Shown here piece after piece: positions 42,007 through 52,011 of a DNA stretch of 64,000 nucleotides (position 1 is its first letter; every line of letters begins with the position of its first letter). The notes beneath the pieces were generated by a model. That model saw nothing but the letters and a program-made list of their open reading frames with translations, did no database searches and was not told where the DNA came from. The stretch is taken from positions 62,001-126,000 of the forward strand of contig NZ_JAJBMO010000003.1 in assembly GCF_020537505.1 (NCBI RefSeq), read 5' to 3'. The stretch is from Blautia glucerasea (GTDB lineage Bacteria; Bacillota; Clostridia; Lachnospirales; Lachnospiraceae). The position numbers and the translations under genes were made by a program.

Positions 42007-43248
42007 ATGGAATTATCAGTGGGTTCCAGGTTTAAAAATGCCTGGAATGCTTTTCGAAATCGAGAGCCGACAAAGGTGTTTCAAGACATTGGATATGGGT
42101 ATTCATATCGACCGGATAGATTTCGTTTGACTCGTGGAAACGAGAGATCAATTGTAACATCAGTTTATAACCGAATAGCTTTAGATGTAGCCGCCATAGA
42201 TATTCAGCACGTTCAGCTGGATGCCGAAGGGCAGTTTTGTGATGTTGTGCAAAGTGGACTGAATAATTGTTTATCAACAGAAGCCAATCTGGATCAGACA
42301 GGACGGGCGTTTATACAAGATGCAGTTATGTCCATGATGGATGAAGGTTGTATAGCAATCGTTCCAGTTGATACTGATGACGATCCAGACGATACGACAG
42401 GGTATCAAATCCTGTCTATGCGAGTGGGCAGAATCCGAGATTGGTATCCAAAGCACGTTCGCGTTGAATTATACAACGAAGAGAAAGGACGAAAACAGGA
42501 CATTGTTGTTCCTAAAAGTACAGTGGCAATCGTTGAAAATCCGTTATACGCAGTAATAAACGAACCGAATTCAACAATGCAGCGATTGATTCGAAAGTTG
42601 AATTTACTGGATGCTGTAGACGAACAAAGTAGTTCTGGAAAGTTGGATTTAATCATTCAGTTACCTTACGTGATTAAAACCGAAGCAAGACGTAAGCAGG
42701 CTGAAAAGAGACGAAAAGACATTGAGCAGCAATTAGCAGGTTCCAAGTATGGCATTGCTTACACTGATGGTACTGAGAGAATAACTCAGCTAAATCGTTC
42801 GCTGGAGAACAACTTGATGAAACAGATTGAATACCTTACGAGTATGCTTTATAGCCAGTTAGGTATCACTCAGAGTATTCTTGATGGAACAGCAGACGAT
42901 AAAACCATGCTGAATTATTACAACCGTACTATTGAGCCAATTATTGCAGCTATTGTTGACGAAATGAAACGGAAGTTTCTTAGTAAAACAGCCCGTTCCC
43001 AGAACAACTCTATTAAATTCTTCAGAGATCCATTCAAACTGGTTCCAGTTGCAGATCTTGCAGAAATCTCAGACAAATTCACAAGAAATGAAATCGCAAC
43101 TTCAAACGAAATAAGACAGGTTATCGGATGGAAACCGTCTGATGATCCAAAGGCAGACGAGCTTAGAAATAGTAATCTCAGTCAGCCAAACGAAAGTCCG
43201 ATTCGGGAAGAAAGAGACACAGGAGGTATTAATCAAAATGAAGTATGA
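42007..43248 (+). CDS. portal protein
   Basis: 413 residues, HK97-type. Contains the portal pattern EQLAGSKYGIAYTDG, NYYNRTIEPIIAAIV and the C-terminal NEIRQVIGWKPSDDPKAD. It would form the dodecameric DNA entry ring. GGAGGTGA ribosome site. Its last 11 bp overlap the start of the next frame, as in intact phages where the prohead protease follows. Confidence 0.9.
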   Translation: MELSVGSRFKNAWNAFRNREPTKVFQDIGYGYSYRPDRFRLTRGNERSIVTSVYNRIALDVAAIDIQHVQLDAEGQFCDVVQSGLNNCLSTEANLDQTGRAFIQDAVMSMMDEGCIAIVPVDTDDDPDDTTGYQILSMRVGRIRDWYPKHVRVELYNEEKGRKQDIVVPKSTVAIVENPLYAVINEPNSTMQRLIRKLNLLDAVDEQSSSGKLDLIIQLPYVIKTEARRKQAEKRRKDIEQQLAGSKYGIAYTDGTERITQLNRSLENNLMKQIEYLTSMLYSQLGITQSILDGTADDKTMLNYYNRTIEPIIAAIVDEMKRKFLSKTARSQNNSIKFFRDPFKLVPVADLAEISDKFTRNEIATSNEIRQVIGWKPSDDPKADELRNSNLSQPNESPIREERDTGGINQNEV

Positions 43249-46200
43249 CTTTGGTGGCTGGGCCACACGAAATGATTTGACCTGCGCAGATGGTCGAGTC
43301 ATTAAAAAAGATGGATTGAAAATCAGTGATGAGACCTCAGATAAACTGAAAAGGACCTTCAAGGGTGTATTTTCGGCTGTGGATCTTTTGAAAAAAGGAT
43401 TTTCTTCTATAATCAGTCCTATTGGAAAGTTTCTTGGTTCTGGAGGACTAAACGGAATCATCGATGGATTGCTGAACATAACAGCATCTGTCGGTGATTT
43501 TTTGACGTCTCTCAACGAAAGTGGAAATGTCAGCGAATTCTTATCAAAACTATCTGACGGTATTTTTGATACATTCCGAGGAATTGCTGGAGTGATAGAT
43601 CCTGCTCTTGAGAAAGTAGAGTCACTGGGAGATGTATTTTCAGTTGTAAAAACGACAATCTGTAACGCAGCAACGAATATTTTCGACGCTGTGAAAAACG
43701 TGTTCTCTTGGATTAAAGAAAATGTTTCTGCTGGGGATCTATTTGCCGGATTAGCTAGTGGCGGAATATTCGCTGTAGCAAAGAAATTGTCCGGCGTATT
43801 GAGCACTATAAAAGAAGGAATAGAAGGTCTGTTTGAGAAGAAAACATCAAAGATTGCAAAACAATTTTCTGATCTTCTGAACGGAGTGAAAGATGCAATT
43901 TCATCATTCACAACTGGTATAAAAGTTGCTTCATTAATCGGTATTGCAGCAGCTATTGCAATATTGTCAGTTGCACTGAATTCCATAGCAAAAATTGATT
44001 CGGATAAAGTCGTTACATCTTTGTCTGCTATTGGAGTAATGCTCGGTGAACTTAGTGGCACTTTATTTGTAATCACAAAAGTGCTCTCTAAAAATGGCTC
44101 TAAGGGGCTTATAAAAGCTGGGGCATCAATGGTGCTTATCGCTGCTGCGGTTAAAGTATTGGCAGACGCAATGGTCAAAATGGCAGATTTATCCTGGGAG
44201 AAAATCGGAAAAGGACTTACTGCTATGGGTGGAGGCCTTCTCGAATTGTCAGCCGCAATGAAGATTATTAATGGTGCAAAAGTTTCCCTCTCGACAAGTG
44301 TTGCAATGCTTGCACTGGCGAAGTCCTGTCGGATGCTCGGAGACGCGCTTGCTAAATTTTCAGTGTTTTCATGGGATGAAATCGGTCGAGGACTGTCTGC
44401 GATGGGCGGAGCTTTGGCGGAAATGACGGCATCATTAAGCGTTCTTAGCAAAGCTGGCGGTTTTGGAGCTTTACTTGGTGGTACTGGAATGCTGATAGCT
44501 GTACAGTCTCTTGATGAAATTTCAGAAAATCTTGAAAGACTTGGTAACCTTTCCTGGGAACAGATCAAACGAGGTCTCGCCGCAATGGGTGGTGCTTTTG
44601 GTGAGTTTACTGCTTCGTTAGGAATATTAAGCGCGGTGGGTGGCTTCGGATCACTTTTAGGAGGAACTGGTCTTCTTGTGGCTGTACAATCTCTTGATGA
44701 AATATCAGAGAATCTCGAAAAACTCGGTGCTCTATCGTGGGATGAAATCGGTAAAGGTTTAGCTGCGATGGGTGGTGCTTTGGGCGAGTTAACGGCTTCG
44801 CTTGGTATTCTTAGTGCGGTTGGTGGATTTGGCTCTCTTCTTGGAGCAACTGGTATTCTTATAGCCGTTCAAGCTTTAGAACCTATTGCAATAGCACTTT
44901 CGAATATCGGTTCTCTTTCCTGGGAAGAAATTGGCAAAGGATTAGCGGGAATGGGCGGCGCACTTGCTGAGTTTACAGCAGCATTAAGCGTGTTAAGCCT
45001 TAGTGGAGGCTTCGGCTCGCTTCTGGGTGGAACTGCCGTTCTTATTGCTGCTCAGTCATTAGAACCTATTGCTGCAACACTATCTGAAATTGGTGCCATG
45101 GATTGGGACGAGATTGCAAAAGGTCTTGTCGGAATGGGTGGCGCCTTAACGGAGGTTGGAGTTGTATCTGCCCTGGTTGGCAATCTTGGAGGTTTGGGTT
45201 CGCTTATCGGTAGCGCATCGCTTACTCTTGGCGTGCAAGGCTTAGGCGAACTTGCCAATGCATTGACGATTTTTGGCACCATGGATTGGGATGAAATCGG
45301 TCGTGGTTTAACAGCTATGGCTGGAGCTCTTGGTGAAACTGCATTAGGCGGATTGCTGAATACCTTTTCCGGATTTGGCGCGGCTGCAATTGCTGCTATG
45401 GCTGAACCTCTTGGTAACCTGGCAGATTCGGTAAAGCGATGGTCTGGGGTTATTGTTCCAGATGGATTAGGAACACAACTAGGATCTCTTGCCACAGGTG
45501 TTCAGAAATTTAATTTCAGTGGATGGGGAGCCGATGCTATTGGTGCGATGGCGATTCCACTTGGCGATTTAGCTGACTCAATTTCAAAATGGAAAGATGT
45601 AATTGTTCCAGACGGAATTGGAGATGGACTTAGTAATCTTGCAGATGGCGTAAAAGCATTCAACTTCAGCGGATGGGGTGCGGATGCTATGGCAGATGTG
45701 GCAACACCGTTGGGAACCATGGCGGATTCCATTAAGAAATGGGACGGAATCATTATCCCAGAAGATTTAGGAACCAATCTCAGCTATTTGGCAAACGGTG
45801 TGTACGCATGGTCTACTGTTGGCCCATCCGATATTGTTGGCATCACTGAGCCGTTAGGAACTTTTGCTGATTCTGTAAAGAAATGGAACGATGTGTCAAT
45901 TCCATCTAATCTTGAAACTGCTTTGACTGGATTTGCAAACGGGATTAATGCTTGCAATAACGTTTCTGTGGATAATGTAACGAATGTATGTACGAGTGTG
46001 AAAGATCTTGGTACTGCGGTTTCGGATATATCAACAATTGACTTTAGCGGAAGCGTTTCCAAATTGTCAGATTTCGCAGCTGCTATTGGAAATGTGAGCG
46101 TTTCGACCGACTCTTTCAAGATACTTGGAACGACTATTGTTACTGACTTTGCTACTTCTTTAAAGAGTGGAGTAAGCACGGTTTCAGAAGCTGGCAGTGA

Positions 46201-47071
46201 GCTGGCAGAAGCAGTTGCCACTGGAATGCGTAGGACGATTGATTCTATAGTGAAAACCGCGTCATCAATTGCGAACTCAGCGAAAAATTCGGTAGCAAAT
46301 AAAAAGAGTAATTTTGTAACAGCTGGATCTTCTCTTATGCTTGGTCTTGCAGCAGGTCTTCGTTCCAGCATGGGCGTGGTCGCATCCGCATCTGGTTCGG
46401 CAGCATCAGCCGGTGCGAGTGCGTCTATGGCATATTATAGTAGCTTTTATAGTTCGGGTGTCTATCTTGTCAGCGGATTTGCAGCTGGCATCAGAGATAA
46501 TATCAGTTCGGCAGCATCAGCCGCAGCACAGATGGCATCTGAAGCGTCAAAAGCAGCAAGAAGCAGTCTTGATATTAATTCGCCATCAAAAGTTTTCTAT
46601 AAAATAGGTGGATTTGCTGGACAAGGTTTTGTGAATGCTTTGGTCGATTATAGTGAGGCTTCTTATGATGCTGGATCGAACATTGGATTATCAGCCAGGG
46701 AAGGATTAAGCCGGGCTATTTATAAAGCTACTGAGATAGTTTCAAATGGCATTGATAATGTTCCAACAATTCGACCGGTTCTTGATCTAAGTGCAGTAAG
46801 AGCTGGTGCAAATGAGATCGGTGGAATTCTTGGAATGGATCATGCTATCGGATTAAGTGGAAATCTCGGAGCCATCACGACAATGATGGCACAAAATCAA
46901 AATGGAAATTCTTCTGATGTTGTTGATGCTATTAATCGACTTGGAAAGAAACTTAACAACCTTGGTAATACTTATAACAATATCGGCGGTGTTACTTATG
47001 ATGATACGAGCGGCGTTAGCGATGCTATCGAGATATTAACAAGAGCAGTGGTAGTGGAAGGGAGGCGATAA
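43238..47071 (+). CDS. prohead protease N-terminus fused in frame to tape measure protein
   Basis: 1,277 residues. The first ~28 (MKYDFGGWATRNDLTCADGR) are the start of an HK97-type prohead protease. From about residue 30 (ISDETSDKLKRTF) the sequence is a tape measure: many hydrophobic helices and an imperfect 50-residue repeat (LSWEEIGKGLAGMGGALAEF, at least eight copies), then an Ala/Ser-rich coil. The protease catalytic domain, capsid, connectors, tail tube, chaperones and the tape measure N-terminus are gone. A deletion of several kb that kept the frame explains it. Confidence 0.82.
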   Translation: MKYDFGGWATRNDLTCADGRVIKKDGLKISDETSDKLKRTFKGVFSAVDLLKKGFSSIISPIGKFLGSGGLNGIIDGLLNITASVGDFLTSLNESGNVSEFLSKLSDGIFDTFRGIAGVIDPALEKVESLGDVFSVVKTTICNAATNIFDAVKNVFSWIKENVSAGDLFAGLASGGIFAVAKKLSGVLSTIKEGIEGLFEKKTSKIAKQFSDLLNGVKDAISSFTTGIKVASLIGIAAAIAILSVALNSIAKIDSDKVVTSLSAIGVMLGELSGTLFVITKVLSKNGSKGLIKAGASMVLIAAAVKVLADAMVKMADLSWEKIGKGLTAMGGGLLELSAAMKIINGAKVSLSTSVAMLALAKSCRMLGDALAKFSVFSWDEIGRGLSAMGGALAEMTASLSVLSKAGGFGALLGGTGMLIAVQSLDEISENLERLGNLSWEQIKRGLAAMGGAFGEFTASLGILSAVGGFGSLLGGTGLLVAVQSLDEISENLEKLGALSWDEIGKGLAAMGGALGELTASLGILSAVGGFGSLLGATGILIAVQALEPIAIALSNIGSLSWEEIGKGLAGMGGALAEFTAALSVLSLSGGFGSLLGGTAVLIAAQSLEPIAATLSEIGAMDWDEIAKGLVGMGGALTEVGVVSALVGNLGGLGSLIGSASLTLGVQGLGELANALTIFGTMDWDEIGRGLTAMAGALGETALGGLLNTFSGFGAAAIAAMAEPLGNLADSVKRWSGVIVPDGLGTQLGSLATGVQKFNFSGWGADAIGAMAIPLGDLADSISKWKDVIVPDGIGDGLSNLADGVKAFNFSGWGADAMADVATPLGTMADSIKKWDGIIIPEDLGTNLSYLANGVYAWSTVGPSDIVGITEPLGTFADSVKKWNDVSIPSNLETALTGFANGINACNNVSVDNVTNVCTSVKDLGTAVSDISTIDFSGSVSKLSDFAAAIGNVSVSTDSFKILGTTIVTDFATSLKSGVSTVSEAGSELAEAVATGMRRTIDSIVKTASSIANSAKNSVANKKSNFVTAGSSLMLGLAAGLRSSMGVVASASGSAASAGASASMAYYSSFYSSGVYLVSGFAAGIRDNISSAASAAAQMASEASKAARSSLDINSPSKVFYKIGGFAGQGFVNALVDYSEASYDAGSNIGLSAREGLSRAIYKATEIVSNGIDNVPTIRPVLDLSAVRAGANEIGGILGMDHAIGLSGNLGAITTMMAQNQNGNSSDVVDAINRLGKKLNNLGNTYNNIGGVTYDDTSGVSDAIEILTRAVVVEGRR

Positions 47072-47073
47072 TA

Positions 47074-49395
47074 GTGGCTACTACTAAATCTGCGCCAACT
47101 ATAGAAAAGTTCGGTTTGCAAACTGGTACAGAGCGTACTATTTTCGCAACCTGGAAATGGAGTAAATCGCACACAAAAGAGTATAAATGCATTTGGTATT
47201 ATGCAACCGGAGACGGCGTCTGGTTCGTCGGTGCTGATACGACAGAAACTGTAAAACAGAGTACGTATACTGCTCCAGAGAACGCTACAAAGGTAAAGTT
47301 TAAAGTTAAGGCGATTGCCAAGACGCATAAAGTCAATAAAAAAGATGTTGCGTATTGGACGGGAAAATTTTCAAGCGAGAAAAAATACAATTTCAAATCC
47401 AGTCCGCCGTCTAAACCATCGGCACCTGAAATCGGTATCAACGAGTATAATAAAACTCAGATTGATTTGAGTATTTCTAATTTGGATTCGAAATGGACGG
47501 CTACCGGGGTTGAGTTTGAAGTTTACAAGGATGGCACAAGTGATCCGTTCTATACAGGGTATTCCACAATTCAGAATCAATCTGCTGGAATATCCTGTAC
47601 GATCGAAACTGGGTATAAGTATAAAGCTCGTTGCCGTGGATATACAATGGACGACGAAGGCGCATGGTCTGATTATTCGAGTACTATCACTACTCAACCA
47701 TCTTCGCCAGGAAAAATCACAACACTTAGAGCATTGTCGTCAACTTCCATTACTATGGATTGGGATCGCGTTGTCAACTGCACGAGTTATGAGATTCAGT
47801 ACACTACTGAGAGACAATATTTCGATGCAAATCCCGACCAGGTGACAAGCAAAACCATTGAATCCGAAGCCGGTCACGCTGAATTTACAGGGCTTGAATC
47901 TGGAAAAGAATATTTCTTTCGGGTAAGAGCGGTTAATAGTGCAGGAAACTCTGGATGGAGCGATGTGGCATCCGTTGTTATCGGAAAGGAACCCTCAGCA
48001 CCTACGACCTGGTCGTCTACAACAACAGCTATGGTCGGAGAATCGTTGATTCTATATTGGATTCATAATTCTCAAGACGGTTCTTATGAGAAACATGCTC
48101 AACTGGAATTGAACGTTGACGGTAGAATTACGACACAGACGATTCAAAATACGAAATCCGACGATGATCAAGGAAAAGCAAGTACATATTCCATCAATAC
48201 TGGAGTGTATACAGAAGGCACAACCATAAAATGGAGAGTTAGAACGTCTGGTATTACTGAGGCGTATAGTGAATGGTCTGCAACTCGTGAGGTTAATATA
48301 TATGCACATCCAACATTGTCTGTTTATGTACGTAAGATGGACGGCACAGCGCTATCAACTTTAACATCTTTCCCATTCTATATAAATGCGATTCCAGGTC
48401 CAAAAACACAAAGTCCAATAGGGTATTATGTTGATATTACAGCCAACGAAGGGTATGAAACAACTGATCAAGTTGGAAATGAATATATGGTGACTGCTGG
48501 AGAATCGGTATATTCAAAATATTTCAACGCTTCTGGAAATTTAGCAATTGGAATTTCAGCTAACGACTTAGATTTGGAAAATGGTATATCGTATACGGTT
48601 AAAGTAACTGTAACGATGAATATCGGTTTGAGTTGCGATGCGACAACCAAATTTACGGTGAGCTGGGATGAAACAGTTGACGAGCCGAATGCAGAGATTG
48701 CATACGATCCAGATACGTATTCCTGCATCATTCGACCGTATTGCGAAGATGAAAATGAGAAACTCGCAGCAAACGTACGATTAGCTGTGTACAGAAAAGA
48801 ATACACTGGCGAGTTCGTTGAAATTGCCAGCGGTATTGAAAACACGCATGGCCATTACGTTACTGATCCGCATCCGGCATTAGATTACGCAAGGTACAGA
48901 ATCGTGGCTACCGATATCAAGACCGGTGCTGTATCTTATTATGATCCTCCAGGTTATCCTATAGGAGAAGACGGCGTCATTATTCAATGGAGTGAAGCAT
49001 GGAGTTCTTTTGACTCATCGTTGGCAAACGAAGCCGATGAAGTAGCAACTCCTCCGTGGACAGGATCATTAGTCAGACTTCCGTATAATGTGGATGTATC
49101 GGATAAGAATGACAAAGATGTAGCTCTTGTTAAATATGTTGGACGAAAGCGACCTGTAAGTTATTACGGGACACAACTTGGAGAAACGTCTTCATGGAAA
49201 ATGGAAGTGCCATCTAATGACGAAGAAACTTTATATGCTCTCAGAAGACTTGCCGTTTGGATGGGGGATGTTTACGCAAGAGAACCATCAGGAACCGGAT
49301 ACTGGGCTCATATAAAAGTATCAATATCACAGACACATTGTGCATTAACGATACCAGTTTCGATAGAATTGACAAGAGTAGAAGGAGGTGCATAA
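47074..49395 (+). CDS. tail protein with fibronectin type III domains
   Basis: 773 residues from GTG 47074, behind GGGAGGCG. Three or more Fn3-like domains (ITTLRALSSTSITMDWDRV; GKEYFFRVRAVNSAGNSGWS) lead into a distal-tail-like C-terminus (RKRPVSYYGTQLGETSSW). It would lie at the tail tip and contact cell-surface glycans. Confidence 0.8.
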   Translation: MATTKSAPTIEKFGLQTGTERTIFATWKWSKSHTKEYKCIWYYATGDGVWFVGADTTETVKQSTYTAPENATKVKFKVKAIAKTHKVNKKDVAYWTGKFSSEKKYNFKSSPPSKPSAPEIGINEYNKTQIDLSISNLDSKWTATGVEFEVYKDGTSDPFYTGYSTIQNQSAGISCTIETGYKYKARCRGYTMDDEGAWSDYSSTITTQPSSPGKITTLRALSSTSITMDWDRVVNCTSYEIQYTTERQYFDANPDQVTSKTIESEAGHAEFTGLESGKEYFFRVRAVNSAGNSGWSDVASVVIGKEPSAPTTWSSTTTAMVGESLILYWIHNSQDGSYEKHAQLELNVDGRITTQTIQNTKSDDDQGKASTYSINTGVYTEGTTIKWRVRTSGITEAYSEWSATREVNIYAHPTLSVYVRKMDGTALSTLTSFPFYINAIPGPKTQSPIGYYVDITANEGYETTDQVGNEYMVTAGESVYSKYFNASGNLAIGISANDLDLENGISYTVKVTVTMNIGLSCDATTKFTVSWDETVDEPNAEIAYDPDTYSCIIRPYCEDENEKLAANVRLAVYRKEYTGEFVEIASGIENTHGHYVTDPHPALDYARYRIVATDIKTGAVSYYDPPGYPIGEDGVIIQWSEAWSSFDSSLANEADEVATPPWTGSLVRLPYNVDVSDKNDKDVALVKYVGRKRPVSYYGTQLGETSSWKMEVPSNDEETLYALRRLAVWMGDVYAREPSGTGYWAHIKVSISQTHCALTIPVSIELTRVEGGA

Positions 49396-50454
49396 ATGCC
49401 AGATTGGAAAAAATCTATGCAGCAAACCTTCGAATACTATATTGTCGATCCTGGAACTTGGAAAGATAAGGATCAGATTACTACTGTAAGATCAGCTACC
49501 ATCGAGCGAGACGAGGACGCCGAGACAAAAGGATCTGCTTCTTTCAACATCAATGAGCGGTTAGGTGAGTGCTATATTCGAGCATATCTCGTAACAATTC
49601 AAAATGGAATTAAAGAAAGGCATCCATTAGGAACTTTTTTAGTACAAACACCATCCTCGGCGTTTGATGGTCGTGTAAGAACAATTAACATGGACTCGTA
49701 CACGCCATTACTTGAGTTAAAAGAAAATCCGCCACCAATCGGATATTTTATCAAAAAAGACTCGAATGTAATGGATGAAGCTTATCGGATTGTAAGAAAT
49801 CATGTTAGGGCTCCGGTCGTGAAGCCTAGTTGTGACGAGAAATTGTATTTCGATTTCGCAGCAAATACCGATGATAAATGGATTTCATTTATTGATGATC
49901 TTATAGCAAACGCAAAATACGAATTAGGGCTTGATGAATTAGGCCGTGTTCTGTTCTTACCAGTTCAGGATACGGCTACTTTACAGCCCGTAACTGAATT
50001 CAATGATGATGATAGTTCTATTTTGTATGCAGATGTAAGTGAAGAATACGATTTATACGGGATTCCAAATGTAGTTGAAGTTGTGTATTCCAAGAACAAC
50101 TTGAATTATTATGCCCGAGTTGTAAACAAAGATTCCAACAGTCCCACATCTACGGTTAGCCGTGGGAGAGAAATAATCCATAGGGACACTGATCCAGATT
50201 TTTCTGGAGAACCGACAGAATATCAAGTTAAAGAATATGCTGAAAAATTACTTCAGAAGCTATCGACAGTGGAATATAAAGTGACATTTTCACATGGGTA
50301 TTACCCTGTTAGACTGGGGGATTGTGTTCTCTTGAACTATAAGGCAGCTGGTATTAACAATGTAAAAGCAAAAATCGTGAAACAGGCAATTACTTGCGAT
50401 ACTGGATGCAAAGTTACAGAAACAGCGATATATACATCAAAATTATGGAGGTGA
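49396..50454 (+). CDS. baseplate/tail hub protein
   Basis: 352 residues, directly coupled to the previous gene. Conserved siphophage hub features: IERDEDAETKGSASFNI, RHPLGTFLVQTPS and VRLGDCVLLNYKAAG. Part of the tail-tip hub. Confidence 0.8.
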   Translation: MPDWKKSMQQTFEYYIVDPGTWKDKDQITTVRSATIERDEDAETKGSASFNINERLGECYIRAYLVTIQNGIKERHPLGTFLVQTPSSAFDGRVRTINMDSYTPLLELKENPPPIGYFIKKDSNVMDEAYRIVRNHVRAPVVKPSCDEKLYFDFAANTDDKWISFIDDLIANAKYELGLDELGRVLFLPVQDTATLQPVTEFNDDDSSILYADVSEEYDLYGIPNVVEVVYSKNNLNYYARVVNKDSNSPTSTVSRGREIIHRDTDPDFSGEPTEYQVKEYAEKLLQKLSTVEYKVTFSHGYYPVRLGDCVLLNYKAAGINNVKAKIVKQAITCDTGCKVTETAIYTSKLWR

Positions 50455-50460
50455 TTGACT

Positions 50461-51711
50461 TTGGCGTTATCTAACGAGATTGCATCTCAGTTTGCAAAAA
50501 CTGTTGCGAACAAAGATAAAAGCAGAAGCGAAAACGCTGTTTATGGAACAGTAGTTGTTCGAAATGGGGAAAAGTATGTGCGAATGGATGGTTCAGATTT
50601 ACTTACCCCTTGCGGTGCCACGGTCAATGCGATAAATGGTGAGCGAGTTCTTATATTGGTTAAGAACCATTCAGTCATTATCAATGGAAATTTATCATCC
50701 CCAGCTGCAAGACTGGGCGATCTGGACGACGTTAGGAAAGTCGCTGATGAAAGTTGGAAAAAACTTGTAGCGTGGGCAAAAGACAAAGATTTAATCTACA
50801 TTGATGGTGCAAATTTGTATTCTGGCTCGGTAAATGCAGATAAGATCAACGTAAACGATTTGTTTGCCCAGAATATAGAAGCAAGCGGATCAATTATTGG
50901 TGTGGAAATCGAAGCCCGTGAAATGAGTGCCAAAGAATCATATTCGATATTCAATGGAAAAAATATTCAGAAGATCCTATATTTCGATGGAACATCCATA
51001 AAACTCGGAAAAATGGGTACCGGAACCGAAATCGCCAATGGTGCTGGATTTGAGTTTTTTGATAAATCTATAAATGTTTACGGAAATCTCGCTTTCATGA
51101 GTGGCGACATTTCAACTCCAGGAGCAATATCGTCTGGAAAAGAAATATCAGCAGCTAGTAATGTGAAAACAGGAGATAATTTTCTTGCTAATAACGGTCA
51201 TGGGCTGTGGGTGGCAGATACTTCTGGTAATTATCGATCTGTTGTTGACGTGAATTCTAGCGATCAAGTGGTTGTTGGATATGGACATGCGGTTGCAAAA
51301 AGAGGTCAATTATGTTTAATGGGAAGGGATATAGTATTATATTCTGGATTATATGACACCTGGATAAGACCATATTATGCCCCAGGAGACGCTTGCGTTA
51401 ATATGCGTTATAAAGGCGGAGGATTTATTACAGGCAGTAAAGCAAATCTACATTTTTGTATTCCTTTATCGAGACCATGTGTTGGAGTAACATCCGTAAG
51501 CGTAGTTTCTAATCCGGGTTTGATAATTCGACAAGGTGGGAATTATTTGTATGGCTCTGGAGCAGATACGAACGTTCAACCGGAATATTACGAAGCAACC
51601 TTAGCTGATAACTGTATCAGTGTTATGGCACACTTTTCGAATACTACAAATGTAGTTACCAATAATGATGCTTGTGGCGTTTCTGGTCAGTTTACAGTGT
51701 ATTTCAATTAA
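50461..51711 (+). CDS. tail-tip/fibre protein
   Basis: 416 residues. TTG 50461 (MALSNEIASQF) is preferred because it sits 7 nt after GGAGGTG and matches homologues; TTG 50455 is too close. An N-terminal OB-like domain (RSENAVYGTVVVRNGEKYVR), a short coiled coil and a beta-rich C-terminal fibre. Confidence 0.75.
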   Translation: MALSNEIASQFAKTVANKDKSRSENAVYGTVVVRNGEKYVRMDGSDLLTPCGATVNAINGERVLILVKNHSVIINGNLSSPAARLGDLDDVRKVADESWKKLVAWAKDKDLIYIDGANLYSGSVNADKINVNDLFAQNIEASGSIIGVEIEAREMSAKESYSIFNGKNIQKILYFDGTSIKLGKMGTGTEIANGAGFEFFDKSINVYGNLAFMSGDISTPGAISSGKEISAASNVKTGDNFLANNGHGLWVADTSGNYRSVVDVNSSDQVVVGYGHAVAKRGQLCLMGRDIVLYSGLYDTWIRPYYAPGDACVNMRYKGGGFITGSKANLHFCIPLSRPCVGVTSVSVVSNPGLIIRQGGNYLYGSGADTNVQPEYYEATLADNCISVMAHFSNTTNVVTNNDACGVSGQFTVYFN

Positions 51712-51726
51712 GAAGGAAAATTCAAA

Positions 51727-51996
51727 ATGGCTTTAAGCAAATCTATAAAACAGGATAATGGTATTCCTCTGAGTTATCATCGAATCCTGTTTGTTCATTC
51801 AGCAATCAACACGCACATTTCGATTGCTGTTATTTCCTATGTGGACGAAGAAAGTAGAGAGAATGAAAACGCTGGGAAACCAGCATATACGGCTACAGTT
51901 ACATATGAGTTGCCGTACAAAGAAAATATGACAATCGAAGAGGCTTATGATTATTTGAAGACTCTTCCTGCGTTTGCGGACGCAATAAATTGCTAA
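51727..51996 (+). CDS. small tail-region protein
   Basis: 89 residues beginning ALSKSIKQDNGIPLSYHRI, a short protein commonly found between fibre and DGR target genes in Firmicutes phages. Role unknown. Confidence 0.65.
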   Translation: MALSKSIKQDNGIPLSYHRILFVHSAINTHISIAVISYVDEESRENENAGKPAYTATVTYELPYKENMTIEEAYDYLKTLPAFADAINC

Positions 51997-52011
51997 AAGG
52001 AGGAACAAGAA

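Noticed and set aside
43102..44568. 488-residue reverse-strand frame in the tape measure region
   Set aside because: It arises from biased codon use of the long Ala/Ser/Gly-rich tape measure; low complexity and no ribosome site.
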